DNA from: Planktosalinus sp963977065
GTDB taxonomy: Bacteria; Bacteroidota; Bacteroidia; Flavobacteriales; Flavobacteriaceae
DNA length: 64,000 nucleotides
Assembly (NCBI GenBank): GCA_963977065.1
Contig: CAXBNF010000003.1
Span: 124,001 to 188,000 of the forward strand
Direction: 5' to 3'
The notes below the pieces were generated by a model, which saw only the letters and a list, made by a program, of their open reading frames with translations, made no database searches and had not been told where the DNA came from. The translations under genes and the position numbers were made by a program. The first letter of the stretch is position 1. Each line of letters begins with the position of its first letter. Of the stretch, positions 9,156-16,998 are shown one piece after another.

Positions 9156-9183
9156 CCTCACTAATACTACTAAGATTTAAGGT

Positions 9184-9594
9184 TTAGCGTAATCTGTCAA
9201 CAGATTTTACGAGATTCTCATCCTTTTGAATGGCACGATTGGCCATTACTAAAAAAACGATAGAAAGAATAGGAAGAAACATCCCAATACCCTTCTCTGA
9301 AACTAAAGTCTCTCCGGGTACCGTTAGCGACCGATAAACGAAAACTCCTAGTAAAATAAAGTTTGTCAGTATGTTTAATCGATTAAAAACAAACTGATTT
9401 TTTCTTTTCTTATATGATAATATAGCGATAATCGCCAATGCTATTGAAATAAAAATTAACGCAAAAAACAAGGGTTCTTCACGAGTGTACAAAAGCTCGC
9501 CCGTTTCATTTTTCACTTCCGGAAACCAGATAAATAGACCGCCCATTATGAGAACGACTAGAATCATAAATATTGTCTGGATGCGCTGAATCAT
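9184..9594 (-). CDS. DUF4293 family membrane protein
   Basis: 136 residues with four predicted transmembrane helices. The N-terminus MIQRIQTIFMILVVLIMG is the hallmark of DUF4293, a Bacteroidota-specific family that commonly sits divergently beside rho, as here. No catalytic residues are obvious and the function is unknown. The 205-bp gap to rho should hold both divergent promoters. Confidence 0.8.
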   Translation of the reverse strand: MIQRIQTIFMILVVLIMGGLFIWFPEVKNETGELLYTREEPLFFALIFISIALAIIAILSYKKRKNQFVFNRLNILTNFILLGVFVYRSLTVPGETLVSEKGIGMFLPILSIVFLVMANRAIQKDENLVKSVDRLR

Positions 9595-9799
9595 ATTTTA
9601 ATGTGCTTTGTGATGCAAAAATAATGTTTCTTTTTAAAAAAATTCCTATCAAAAATTAAAATATTGTTGTATTATTGCATCAGTAATTCACAACCCACTC
9701 AACTGCGGTTGTTTATCTTCCGGATAAAATCAAAAAAATTACCATCTTCTTAAAACTTATTTGTAAAAACTATTACAACAACATAATTCAATATTATAC

Positions 9800-11599
9800 A
9801 TGTTTGAAATTTCAGATTTAAAAGAGCAGAAGCTACCTGAACTTCAGGAAATTGCTAAAACTTTAGGTGTGCCCAAATACCGCACTTTAAAAAAATTAGA
9901 GTTGGTCTATCAAATTCTTGATTACCAGGCTGCCAATCCAAAAGCCGTCGAACCTCTTGTAAAAGAATCAAAAGGAGAATCAAAAGAAACTCCAAAAAAG
10001 GAGGAACAAAAGAACCCGAGAGATCAAAAAGATTTGCGGGGACAAAAAGACGGTCGTGACAACAGACCTCAAAATAAAAAACCACATCCTCAAAAAAAAC
10101 AGTCAAGTGACTCATCAAAGGAAAAGGATGAATCAAAAGAGGCTCCCAAACAAGAAGTATCCAAGCAGGATACTCCTCAAAAAAATCAGGAACGCAGAGA
10201 GCAAAGCAATCACAAAAATCCGCGTCATCAGGATACTAAACAAAATCGTCCCAATCCTAATTCAGGAAAAGACGGTAATGTAGCTGAAAGGGCTGAATCC
10301 AAAAAGGACACATCTGATAATAAATCAGAGAATAGAAATGAAAACAAACCCAGACAGAATCAAAACCAAAATGATTCACAAAATTCGGGGAACAGACACA
10401 GCAATTCTCAAAACGGAAATCAAAGTAACAAAGACCAGGGCAACAAGGACAAGCGCAACCGCTACCGGGAGCCAGATTATGAGTTTGACAGCATCATCCA
10501 AAGTGAAGGTGTACTAGATATCATGCAAGATGGTTATGGATTTTTGCGCTCAAGTGATTATAACTACCTTTCATCACCAGATGATATTTATGTTTCCCAA
10601 TCACAGATACGCCTTTTTGGTTTAAAAACGGGAGATACCGTTCTTGGTGAAGTGAGACCGCCCAAAGAAGGTGAAAAATACTTTCCTTTAATTAAGGTCA
10701 TCAGAATAAACGGTTTGAACCCAAATGTGGTGAGAGACCGCATTGCTTTTGAACATTTATTACCACTATTTCCACAGGAAAAATTCAAATTAGCTGAAAA
10801 GCAAAGCACGGTTTCAACAAGAATAATGGATTTGTTTTCGCCCATTGGAAAAGGACAAAGGGGTATGATTGTTTCTCAACCAAAAACAGGTAAAACTGTT
10901 TTGTTAAAAGAAATAGCCAATGCCATTGCCGCAAATCACCCGGAAGTGTATCAAATGATTTTATTAATTGATGAACGTCCCGAAGAAGTAACCGATATGC
11001 AGCGCAATGTGAACGGCGAAGTGGTGGCTTCCACTTTTGATAAAGAAGCCAACGAGCACGTGCGCGTTGCCAATATTGTTTTAGAAAAAGCGAAACGACT
11101 GGTGGAGTGTGGTCACGATGTGGTGATTCTGCTTGATTCAATCACTCGTTTGGCAAGAGCTTACAACACAGTTCAGCCTGCTTCAGGAAAAATATTGAGT
11201 GGAGGTGTGGATGCCAATGCATTACATAAACCAAAGCGCTTTTTTGGAGCTGCGCGAAATATTGAAAATGGAGGGTCATTAAGTATCATCGCAACGGCTT
11301 TGACTGATACAGGGTCTAAAATGGATGAGGTTATCTTTGAAGAATTTAAGGGTACCGGAAATATGGAACTACAACTTGATAGAAAAATTTCAAATCGCAG
11401 AATATTCCCTGCTGTTGATTTGAATGCGTCAAGCACTCGTCGTGATGACTTATTACTTGACGAAAAAACCTTACAGCGTATGTGGGTGATGAGAAAATAC
11501 CTGGCAGATATGAATCCTGTTGAAGCAATGGAGTTTATTAACGAAAGAATCAAACAAACCAGAAATAACGAAGAGTTTTTAATTTCTATGAACGGTTAA
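9800..11599 (+). CDS. rho: Transcription termination factor Rho with long disordered insertion
   Basis: 599 residues, against about 420 for E. coli Rho. Residues 1-47 form the Rho_N helical domain (LPELQEIAKTLGV). Residues about 50-225 are a low-complexity K/E/N/Q/D/S-rich insertion. Residues about 228-300 form the cold-shock-like RNA-binding domain (GVLDIMQDGYGFLRSSDYNY). The ATPase follows with P-loop QPKTGKT (about 360-366), Walker B-like VVILLDSITRLARA (Q-loop region) and the R-loop GGVDANALHKPKRFFGAARN. All motor motifs are intact. The insertion is typical of Bacteroidota Rho and may drive condensation or RNA loading (inference). A clear terminator follows the gene. Confidence 0.97.
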   Translation: MFEISDLKEQKLPELQEIAKTLGVPKYRTLKKLELVYQILDYQAANPKAVEPLVKESKGESKETPKKEEQKNPRDQKDLRGQKDGRDNRPQNKKPHPQKKQSSDSSKEKDESKEAPKQEVSKQDTPQKNQERREQSNHKNPRHQDTKQNRPNPNSGKDGNVAERAESKKDTSDNKSENRNENKPRQNQNQNDSQNSGNRHSNSQNGNQSNKDQGNKDKRNRYREPDYEFDSIIQSEGVLDIMQDGYGFLRSSDYNYLSSPDDIYVSQSQIRLFGLKTGDTVLGEVRPPKEGEKYFPLIKVIRINGLNPNVVRDRIAFEHLLPLFPQEKFKLAEKQSTVSTRIMDLFSPIGKGQRGMIVSQPKTGKTVLLKEIANAIAANHPEVYQMILLIDERPEEVTDMQRNVNGEVVASTFDKEANEHVRVANIVLEKAKRLVECGHDVVILLDSITRLARAYNTVQPASGKILSGGVDANALHKPKRFFGAARNIENGGSLSIIATALTDTGSKMDEVIFEEFKGTGNMELQLDRKISNRRIFPAVDLNASSTRRDDLLLDEKTLQRMWVMRKYLADMNPVEAMEFINERIKQTRNNEEFLISMNG

Positions 11600-11619
11600 T
11601 ACAATTCACAATTGTAAAT

Positions 11620-11653
11620 AAAAAAAGCCCTGAATATTTCAGGGCTTTTTTTA
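11620..11653 (+). terminator. Rho-independent terminator after rho
   Basis: GCCCTGA (11627-11633) pairs with TCAGGGC (11639-11645), followed by a T7-8 run. The preceding A-run extends the stem. Confidence 0.85.
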
Positions 11654-11693
11654 TGTGTTTAAGGTTTATGTATCTTCGCGAAAAAATAATTAA

Positions 11694-12647
11694 ATGAGTA
11701 TTGTTTACATCATAATTGGGTTGACTTTATTAGTTGTAGGAGGTGAGTATTTAGTTCGCTCTGCTGTGGGCCTTTCCTTCAAGGTAAAATTGTCTAAAAT
11801 GGTTATTGGCTTAACAGTGGTTTCTTTTGCTACCTCCATGCCAGAATTAATAGTGAGTTTACAAGCTGCGTTAAAAGGATTTTCAGACATTTCTTTAGGG
11901 AATGTCATAGGTTCAAATATTGCAAATATAGGATTGGTTTTGGGCATAACAGCCATCATTTCTCCTATTGTGATAGATAAAGATTTTTACAAGTACAATT
12001 GGCCGGTAATGATGCTTTTTTCAGTTGCGCTTTATCTTTTTCTTTTAAATGACAACGTCCTTAGCTTTTTTGAAGGCGTAGGTTTTATCATAGCAATGAT
12101 ATTTTACTTGTATTTTTTAATTGCACAATCCAGAAGAAAATCCAAAATTGAAGTTGATGAAATAGCAGCAGGAGATACCTTAAAAGGAATATCTTATATT
12201 AAAATTCTTCTTTGGTTATTAATTGGTGGAGCGGCACTCTGGGGAGGCTCTGAGCTATTGGTAAAAGGAGCTGTAGAATTGGCAACCGCAATGGGAGTGA
12301 GTGAACGTGTCATTGCAGTTACTATGATTGCCATTGGAACTAGTGTTCCTGAACTGGCAGCCTCAGTGATTGCAGCTCTCAAAAAGGAGAAGGCTATTTC
12401 TTTTGGAAACCTAATTGGTTCTAATGTCTTTAATATTGGTTCTGTGCTTGGAATTACAGCAATTATTCACCCCATAACAGTTCAAAGTAGTGAAGTATTA
12501 ACCAACGATATTTTTTGGATGCTGGGATTTGCAATTGTTTTGATTCCGTTGGCGTTTATTCCAAAAAAATTAATTTTTAACAGACCAAAAGGACTTTTTA
12601 TCTTTATAGCCTATCTCACATTTACATTTCTTGCATTTTACAATTAA
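11694..12647 (+). CDS. Calcium/sodium antiporter (CaCA family, YrbG-like)
   Basis: 317 residues with ten predicted helices as two inverted halves. Each half has the alpha-repeat motif that binds the ions: SFATSMPELIVSL with GNVIGSNIANIGLVLG near residues 46-85, and AIGTSVPELAASV with GNLIGSNVFNIGSVLG near residues 205-245. The paired acidic Glu residues of both PEL motifs are present, so exchange should be functional. It probably extrudes Ca2+ in exchange for Na+. It is separated from rho by a terminator and is likely monocistronic. Confidence 0.93.
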   Translation: MSIVYIIIGLTLLVVGGEYLVRSAVGLSFKVKLSKMVIGLTVVSFATSMPELIVSLQAALKGFSDISLGNVIGSNIANIGLVLGITAIISPIVIDKDFYKYNWPVMMLFSVALYLFLLNDNVLSFFEGVGFIIAMIFYLYFLIAQSRRKSKIEVDEIAAGDTLKGISYIKILLWLLIGGAALWGGSELLVKGAVELATAMGVSERVIAVTMIAIGTSVPELAASVIAALKKEKAISFGNLIGSNVFNIGSVLGITAIIHPITVQSSEVLTNDIFWMLGFAIVLIPLAFIPKKLIFNRPKGLFIFIAYLTFTFLAFYN

Positions 12648-12929
12648 TCAGTTTCCAAAATCATACAATTTTTATATACAAGTGATTAATTATCAAAAAT
12701 ATGTACGTTTTTATTCACCTAATGACCGCTGAACATTTCGCAAAGACCTCAAATTTATATGTTATTTATAACCAATACTTTTTGTTTCGTCGCGTTTTTT
12801 ACTTTGTGAACTTTGCGTGAAATGTAATCTAACGATCAATATTTCAAAGAGACTTATTAGTTTACCAACATCAAACATGGGTGAAAAAATAGGGGGTCAA
12901 CATCAAAAAAAGTTAATTTGTTGATAACT

Positions 12930-12951
12930 TACCCCTGAAATATTAGGGGTA
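12930..12951. promoter_or_regulatory. Candidate operator upstream of glnN (TACCCCT-N8-AGGGGTA)
   Basis: Perfect 7-bp inverted arms are separated by 8 bp, giving a 22-bp two-fold site typical in size for a dimeric regulator. It ends 27 bp before the -7 element, so it covers or abuts the -33 region. The regulator is unknown; nitrogen control would fit the downstream gene. Confidence 0.5.
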
Positions 12952-12978
12952 TTGTTTTAAAAAAAAGTAAAAATAGTG

Positions 12979-12986
12979 TAGTTTTG
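12979..12986 (+). promoter_or_regulatory. glnN promoter -7 element (TAGTTTTG)
   Basis: It matches TAnnTTTG and lies 27 bp before the glnN ATG at 13014. The -33 TTG is weak at the expected spacing, which suits an activator-dependent or regulated promoter. Confidence 0.55.
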
Positions 12987-13013
12987 CCTTGTCAAACTTA
13001 AAACTCTATCTTT

Positions 13014-15200
13014 ATGTCAACGCTTCGCTTTCGAGCCATCACAGAAACCCTAAACAGAAAACCTATATTTATTGAAGAAAAAGAAAGACGTTCCAATTTA
13101 TTTGGTCAAAACGTTTTTAATGAAAATGCCATGCGTCAATACCTTACCAAAGAGGCATTTAATGCAGTAAGCAATGCGCACGAGTATGGTACAAAAATAC
13201 CACGCGAACTGGCAGACCACATTTCTACAGGAATGAAAGAGTGGGCGATATCAAAAGGAGTAACCCACTATACTCACTGGTTTCAGCCGTTGACAGGTGC
13301 GACAGCTGAGAAGCATGATGCCTTTTTTGAAACCACTTCAAATGGTTCGGCAATTGAAAAGTTTGGTGGAGGACAGTTAGTACAACAAGAACCGGATGCA
13401 TCAAGTTTTCCAAGCGGGGGAATAAGAAATACATTTGAAGCAAGAGGCTATACCGCCTGGGATCCCACTTCGCCGGCTTTCATAATTGGCACAACACTCT
13501 GTATTCCCACTGTGTTTGTTTCATATACAGGAGAGGCTTTAGATTATAAAACCCCCCTTTTAAAAGCACTTTCAGCAGTTGATGAAGCAGCTACCGCAGT
13601 TGCTAAATATTTTGATAAAAATGTGACTAAAGTTCAGGCAACCCTAGGCTGGGAGCAGGAATACTTTTTAATTGATTCCGCTTTAGCGACCTCAAGACCC
13701 GATTTAATGATGACCGGAAGAACTTTATTAGGGCACACATCTGCGAAAGGGCAACAATTGGAAGATCACTATTTTGGCTCGATTCCAACGCGCGTATTAA
13801 ATTATATGCGCGATTTGGAAAGGGATTGTATGTTGCTGGGGATTCCGGTAAAAACAAGACACAATGAGGTTGCACCCAATCAGTTTGAGTTAGCACCCAT
13901 TTTTGAAGAATCAAATCTGGCAGTTGACCACAACTCTTTATTGATGGATGTAATGGCTAAGGTGGCAGAACGTCACAATTTTGTCGTGTTGTTTCACGAA
14001 AAGCCCTTTAAAGGAGTAAATGGTTCCGGAAAGCACAATAACTGGTCGCTGGCAACCAATACCGGTGTGAATCTATTGGGCCCCGGTAGTACGCCTATGA
14101 GCAACCTTCAGTTTTTGACATTCTTTATCAATACCATCAAGGCGATGAACGACAATGAAGAATTAATAAGAGCGAGTATTGCAAGTGCCAGTAATGACCA
14201 CCGATTAGGAGCCAATGAAGCACCACCGGCAATAATCTCTGTGTTTATTGGAGAGCAGTTGACGAAAGTTTTAGATAATTTAGAAAATGTAACTAAAGGA
14301 AAGCTTTCGCCTCAAGAAAAAACCGATTTAAAATTAAACATCGTTGGTAAAATCCCGGAAATTCTTCTAGACAACACAGACAGAAACCGAACGTCCCCTT
14401 TTGCTTTTACCGGAAATAAATGGGAATTCAGAGCTGTGGGCTCCAAGGCAAACTGCGCCAACCCCATGACGGTTTTAAATACCATTGTAGCAAAACAACT
14501 TAAAGAATTTAAAGTAGCCGTTGATGCCTTAATCAAAGAGAAGAAGATGAAGAAAGATGATGCTATTTTTAATGTACTGAGAGAGTATATTAAGGAGTCA
14601 AAGCGCATTTTGTTTGAAGGTGACGGTTACAGTGAAGCCTGGGAAAAGGAAGCTAAAAAACGCAAATTGAGCAACCACAAAACCACTCCGGAAGCGTTAA
14701 AGGCAAAAGTTTCAATGAAAAATATTAGCCTTTTCAAAGAAATGGGTATTATGACTGAGGTTGAATCCAAAGCCCGTTATGAAATTGAAGTTGAAGAATA
14801 CACAAAACGCATCCAAATCGAAGGACGTGTTCTGGGTGATATAGCCAGGAACCACGTGATACCCACAGCGATTAAATATCAAAGTGTCGTGGTAAATAAT
14901 GTAAAAGGACTAAAGGAAATTTATGGTGGAGGTTTTACCAAAATGGCCGAGCAACAATTGGAAATTATTGAAGCCATTAGCGAGCATATCGAAAAAATCA
15001 ATCAGGGTGTTACTCAAATGACCGAGGAGCGCAAAAAAGCCAATAACCTTGATGACTTTGAGAAAGCAGCAAAAGCCTATTGTGATAATGTAAAACCTCT
15101 TTTTGACGAGATAAGATATCATTGTGATAAACTGGAGCTTCTTGTTGATGATGAGCTTTGGCCATTGACCAAGTACAGAGAATTGCTGTTTACTAAATAA
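13014..15200 (+). CDS. glnN: Glutamine synthetase type III
   Basis: 728 residues, the size of GSIII and much larger than GSI (about 470). Family hallmarks are present: FGQNVFNENAMRQYL near the N-terminus, THWFQPLTG, GWEQEYFLID (metal-binding Glu), PVKTRHNEVAPNQFELAP, FHEKPFKGVNGSGKHNNWS (ammonia/ATP loop) and NRTSPFAFTGNKWEFRAVGS. It makes glutamine from glutamate, ammonium and ATP as a dodecamer, and is the usual assimilatory enzyme in Bacteroidota. A palindromic site and a -7 element lie upstream and a terminator follows, so it is probably monocistronic and regulated. No GSI or GlnB gene is in the window. Confidence 0.97.
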   Translation: MSTLRFRAITETLNRKPIFIEEKERRSNLFGQNVFNENAMRQYLTKEAFNAVSNAHEYGTKIPRELADHISTGMKEWAISKGVTHYTHWFQPLTGATAEKHDAFFETTSNGSAIEKFGGGQLVQQEPDASSFPSGGIRNTFEARGYTAWDPTSPAFIIGTTLCIPTVFVSYTGEALDYKTPLLKALSAVDEAATAVAKYFDKNVTKVQATLGWEQEYFLIDSALATSRPDLMMTGRTLLGHTSAKGQQLEDHYFGSIPTRVLNYMRDLERDCMLLGIPVKTRHNEVAPNQFELAPIFEESNLAVDHNSLLMDVMAKVAERHNFVVLFHEKPFKGVNGSGKHNNWSLATNTGVNLLGPGSTPMSNLQFLTFFINTIKAMNDNEELIRASIASASNDHRLGANEAPPAIISVFIGEQLTKVLDNLENVTKGKLSPQEKTDLKLNIVGKIPEILLDNTDRNRTSPFAFTGNKWEFRAVGSKANCANPMTVLNTIVAKQLKEFKVAVDALIKEKKMKKDDAIFNVLREYIKESKRILFEGDGYSEAWEKEAKKRKLSNHKTTPEALKAKVSMKNISLFKEMGIMTEVESKARYEIEVEEYTKRIQIEGRVLGDIARNHVIPTAIKYQSVVVNNVKGLKEIYGGGFTKMAEQQLEIIEAISEHIEKINQGVTQMTEERKKANNLDDFEKAAKAYCDNVKPLFDEIRYHCDKLELLVDDELWPLTKYRELLFTK

Positions 15201-15220
15201 TTAATTTATTTCTGATATAT

Positions 15221-15250
15221 AAACCCATCCTAATTAAGTGATGGGTTTTT
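15221..15250 (+). terminator. Terminator after glnN
   Basis: AAACCCATC (15221-15229) pairs with GATGGGTTT (15239-15247, G at 15240 after the loop), followed by T residues. It lies 20 bp beyond the glnN stop codon. Confidence 0.8.
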
Positions 15251-15540
15251 CTATTCTTACAAAACAGTGAGAATCATTAATTTTACAATTAAATAACACA
15301 ACCATTGATATTTCTAAGTGTATGTACGTATTTGCATTTTAGTGATATATATTAAAAACACGTAATTTCTTACACTTTATCGAATTTTTATAACAAAACA
15401 ACGAAAAGAACTTTTTATGCTTTTTTAAAGGAACATCTTTATGTAAGTTTACACTGTAAGAACAAAATCACTTCCCCAGTTTTGTTTTAATTGCCCACCC
15501 CCAGGTAATTACTATTTATCCCCAAATTCAAATATAATGA

Positions 15541-15564
15541 GTTGTCGATTTAATAATCGTCAAC
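15541..15564. promoter_or_regulatory. 24-bp interrupted inverted repeat upstream of the curlin locus
   Basis: GTTGTCGATT (15541-15550) and AATCGTCAAC (15555-15564) are inverted arms matching at 9 of 10 positions around a 4-nt centre. Size and symmetry fit a dimeric regulator site. No csgD-like regulator gene is in the window. Confidence 0.4.
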
Positions 15565-15624
15565 AAGATAAGATTAACCATGTTTCTAAAGAATAGCGAC
15601 AATTAGTTAGAATTAAGAAAAACA

Positions 15625-15741
15625 ATGAAGTTAGAACATACAAATAATCAATTAAAATCACAGTGGCAGCTGTTGAATCAGATCAATTCAAATAATAATG
15701 GATCTGTGAATCTTATTTGTACATACATACAAAAGCCATAA
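15625..15741 (+). CDS. Candidate 38-residue leader ORF upstream of the curlin genes
   Basis: ATG 15625 to TAA 15739-15741 encodes an Asn/Gln-rich peptide that opens MKLEHTNNQLKSQWQLLNQI and ends CTYIQKP. The last codons overlap the left arm of a terminator-like hairpin, the arrangement seen when translation can influence termination. There is no signal peptide and no recognised family. It may be chance coding within a small RNA or leader transcript. Confidence 0.3.
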   Translation: MKLEHTNNQLKSQWQLLNQINSNNNGSVNLICTYIQKP

Positions 15742-15762
15742 GTTATTCTTATGGCTTTTTTA
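15731..15762 (+). terminator. Terminator or attenuator upstream of the first curlin gene
   Basis: AAAAGCCATAAG (15731-15742) pairs with CTTATGGCTTTT (15748-15759) around TTATT, followed by further T residues. It ends about 60 bp before the curlin ATG at 15823. It therefore either ends a separate short RNA or attenuates the curlin transcript. Confidence 0.75.
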
Positions 15763-15822
15763 TTTGAATTTTATTTATTAACCAGAAATATATTTATTAA
15801 CCAATTTTAAATTTTTATTATT

Positions 15823-16917
15823 ATGAAAAAAGTAGTTTTAAGTGCAGCAGCACTAATTTTTGCAGCAACAGGTTTTGCGCAATTCAACAACAGTGAAGTA
15901 CAGCAAATAGGCAATGGAAATGCCTCAGCTGTAGGACAATCAGGTTTATCCAATGACTCTTATGTAGAGCAAGTGGGTGACGGTAATGACTCATCAGTTG
16001 ATCAAGTAGGAACAACTAACGAGTCAACTGTATGGCAGTCTCAAGGGTTTCTAATTGGAACCAGAAATGACAACACAAGTGCAGTATCACAAAATGGTTT
16101 GTCAAATGATTCTTTTGTTTGGCAAGATGGTGATGACAACACAAGTGATGTTGATCAGAATGGAACCACTAACGTATCTTATGTAGATCAGTGGGGTGAC
16201 AACAACGATAACATCGTTGATCAAGATGGAACTTCAAACGATTCTTTTGTTTTACAAGGGTATAATGGTGACAACCACTCAAGTACAGTAATTCAAGATG
16301 GTACAACTAACGATTCTGATGTTTTTCAAACAGGAGATGGAAATGACTCTTTTGTTGCTCAAGTAGGAACTTCAAACATCTCTGATGTAGATCAAATTGG
16401 AAACTCAAATGTATCTACTGTTCAACAAGGTGGTGCAAACAACAACTCTGATGTTGACCAAAATGGTGACAACAACGACTCATTCGTTATCCAAGGATTC
16501 ACTAACGATAACAACATGAGTATTGTAAATCAAGATGGTGACAGCAACTCTTCATTTGTTGACCAGTGGGGTGATGACAATGATAGCTGGGTAAACCAAA
16601 TAGGTAACGGTAACTCTTCATCTGTAAATCAAGGACTTGGCGGTATTGGTGATTTTAACATCAGTACTGTAGATCAGCTTGGTAATGGTAACTCATCTGA
16701 TGTTGATCAATTAGGAGATTCAAACAACTCTGATGTAAACCAAACGGGTGACGATAACACAAGTTCTGTTTTACAAAACGGTTTAACTAATATGAGTGTT
16801 GTTAACCAATTAGGTAATATGAACACAAGTTCAGTTTCTCAAACAGGTTTATCTCACAACAGTTTAGTAAACCAAGTGGGTAACGGTAACGGTTCTGTTG
16901 TAACTCAAAGCAACTAA
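15823..16917 (+). CDS. Curlin-type amyloid fibre subunit 1 (CsgA-like)
   Basis: 364 residues. A signal peptide (cleavage after GFAQ, residue 20) is followed by about 30 tandem units of 11 residues, consensus S-x-V-x-Q-x-G-x-x-N-x, ending in a short SVVTQSN tail. Regular Ser, Gln, Gly and Asn positions match the curlin repeat, whose stacked beta-strand-turn units form an amyloid. E. coli CsgA has only five longer repeats, so this is a much larger subunit. Units 5, 11, 18 and 22 carry short insertions. Many Asp residues make it strongly acidic. It precedes a paralogue and csgE/F/G homologues, so it is the likely secreted fibre subunit. Confidence 0.9.
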   Translation: MKKVVLSAAALIFAATGFAQFNNSEVQQIGNGNASAVGQSGLSNDSYVEQVGDGNDSSVDQVGTTNESTVWQSQGFLIGTRNDNTSAVSQNGLSNDSFVWQDGDDNTSDVDQNGTTNVSYVDQWGDNNDNIVDQDGTSNDSFVLQGYNGDNHSSTVIQDGTTNDSDVFQTGDGNDSFVAQVGTSNISDVDQIGNSNVSTVQQGGANNNSDVDQNGDNNDSFVIQGFTNDNNMSIVNQDGDSNSSFVDQWGDDNDSWVNQIGNGNSSSVNQGLGGIGDFNISTVDQLGNGNSSDVDQLGDSNNSDVNQTGDDNTSSVLQNGLTNMSVVNQLGNMNTSSVSQTGLSHNSLVNQVGNGNGSVVTQSN

Positions 16918-16933
16918 TTAATATTTTTAAAAT

Positions 16934-16964
16934 CAAAGCTGCCGGTTAAAGGCAGCTTTGTTTT
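16934..16964 (+). terminator. Hairpin between the two curlin genes (partial terminator)
   Basis: CAAAGCTGCC (16934-16943) pairs with GGCAGCTTTG (16951-16960) around a 7-nt loop. Only TTTTG follows, so it may terminate partially or stabilise the upstream mRNA 3' end. Confidence 0.65.
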
Positions 16965-16998
16965 GAAATAATTTAATATTCAATTCTAAAATATAATT

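Larger units (their letters stand above)
12648..13013. other. Intergenic region upstream of glnN
   Basis: 366 bp without a gene. It contains an imperfect long-range inverted pair, ACATTTCGCAAAG (12733-12745) against CTTTGCGTGAAATGT (12811-12825, two extra bases), which could fold a structure of about 93 nt. It also contains a perfect palindrome-like site at 12930-12951 and a -7 element at 12979-12986, listed separately. No terminator was found for the antiporter gene. Confidence 0.6.
15201..15822. other. Long intergenic leader region before the curlin genes
   Basis: 622 bp. It holds the glnN terminator, an AT-rich stretch with C-runs (15471-15525), a 24-bp inverted repeat (15541-15564), a 38-codon ORF (15625-15741) and a terminator-like hairpin (15731-15760). 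About 60 bp of AT-rich DNA then lead to the first curlin ATG. Such a long region before a surface-fibre operon suggests complex control. Confidence 0.6.
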
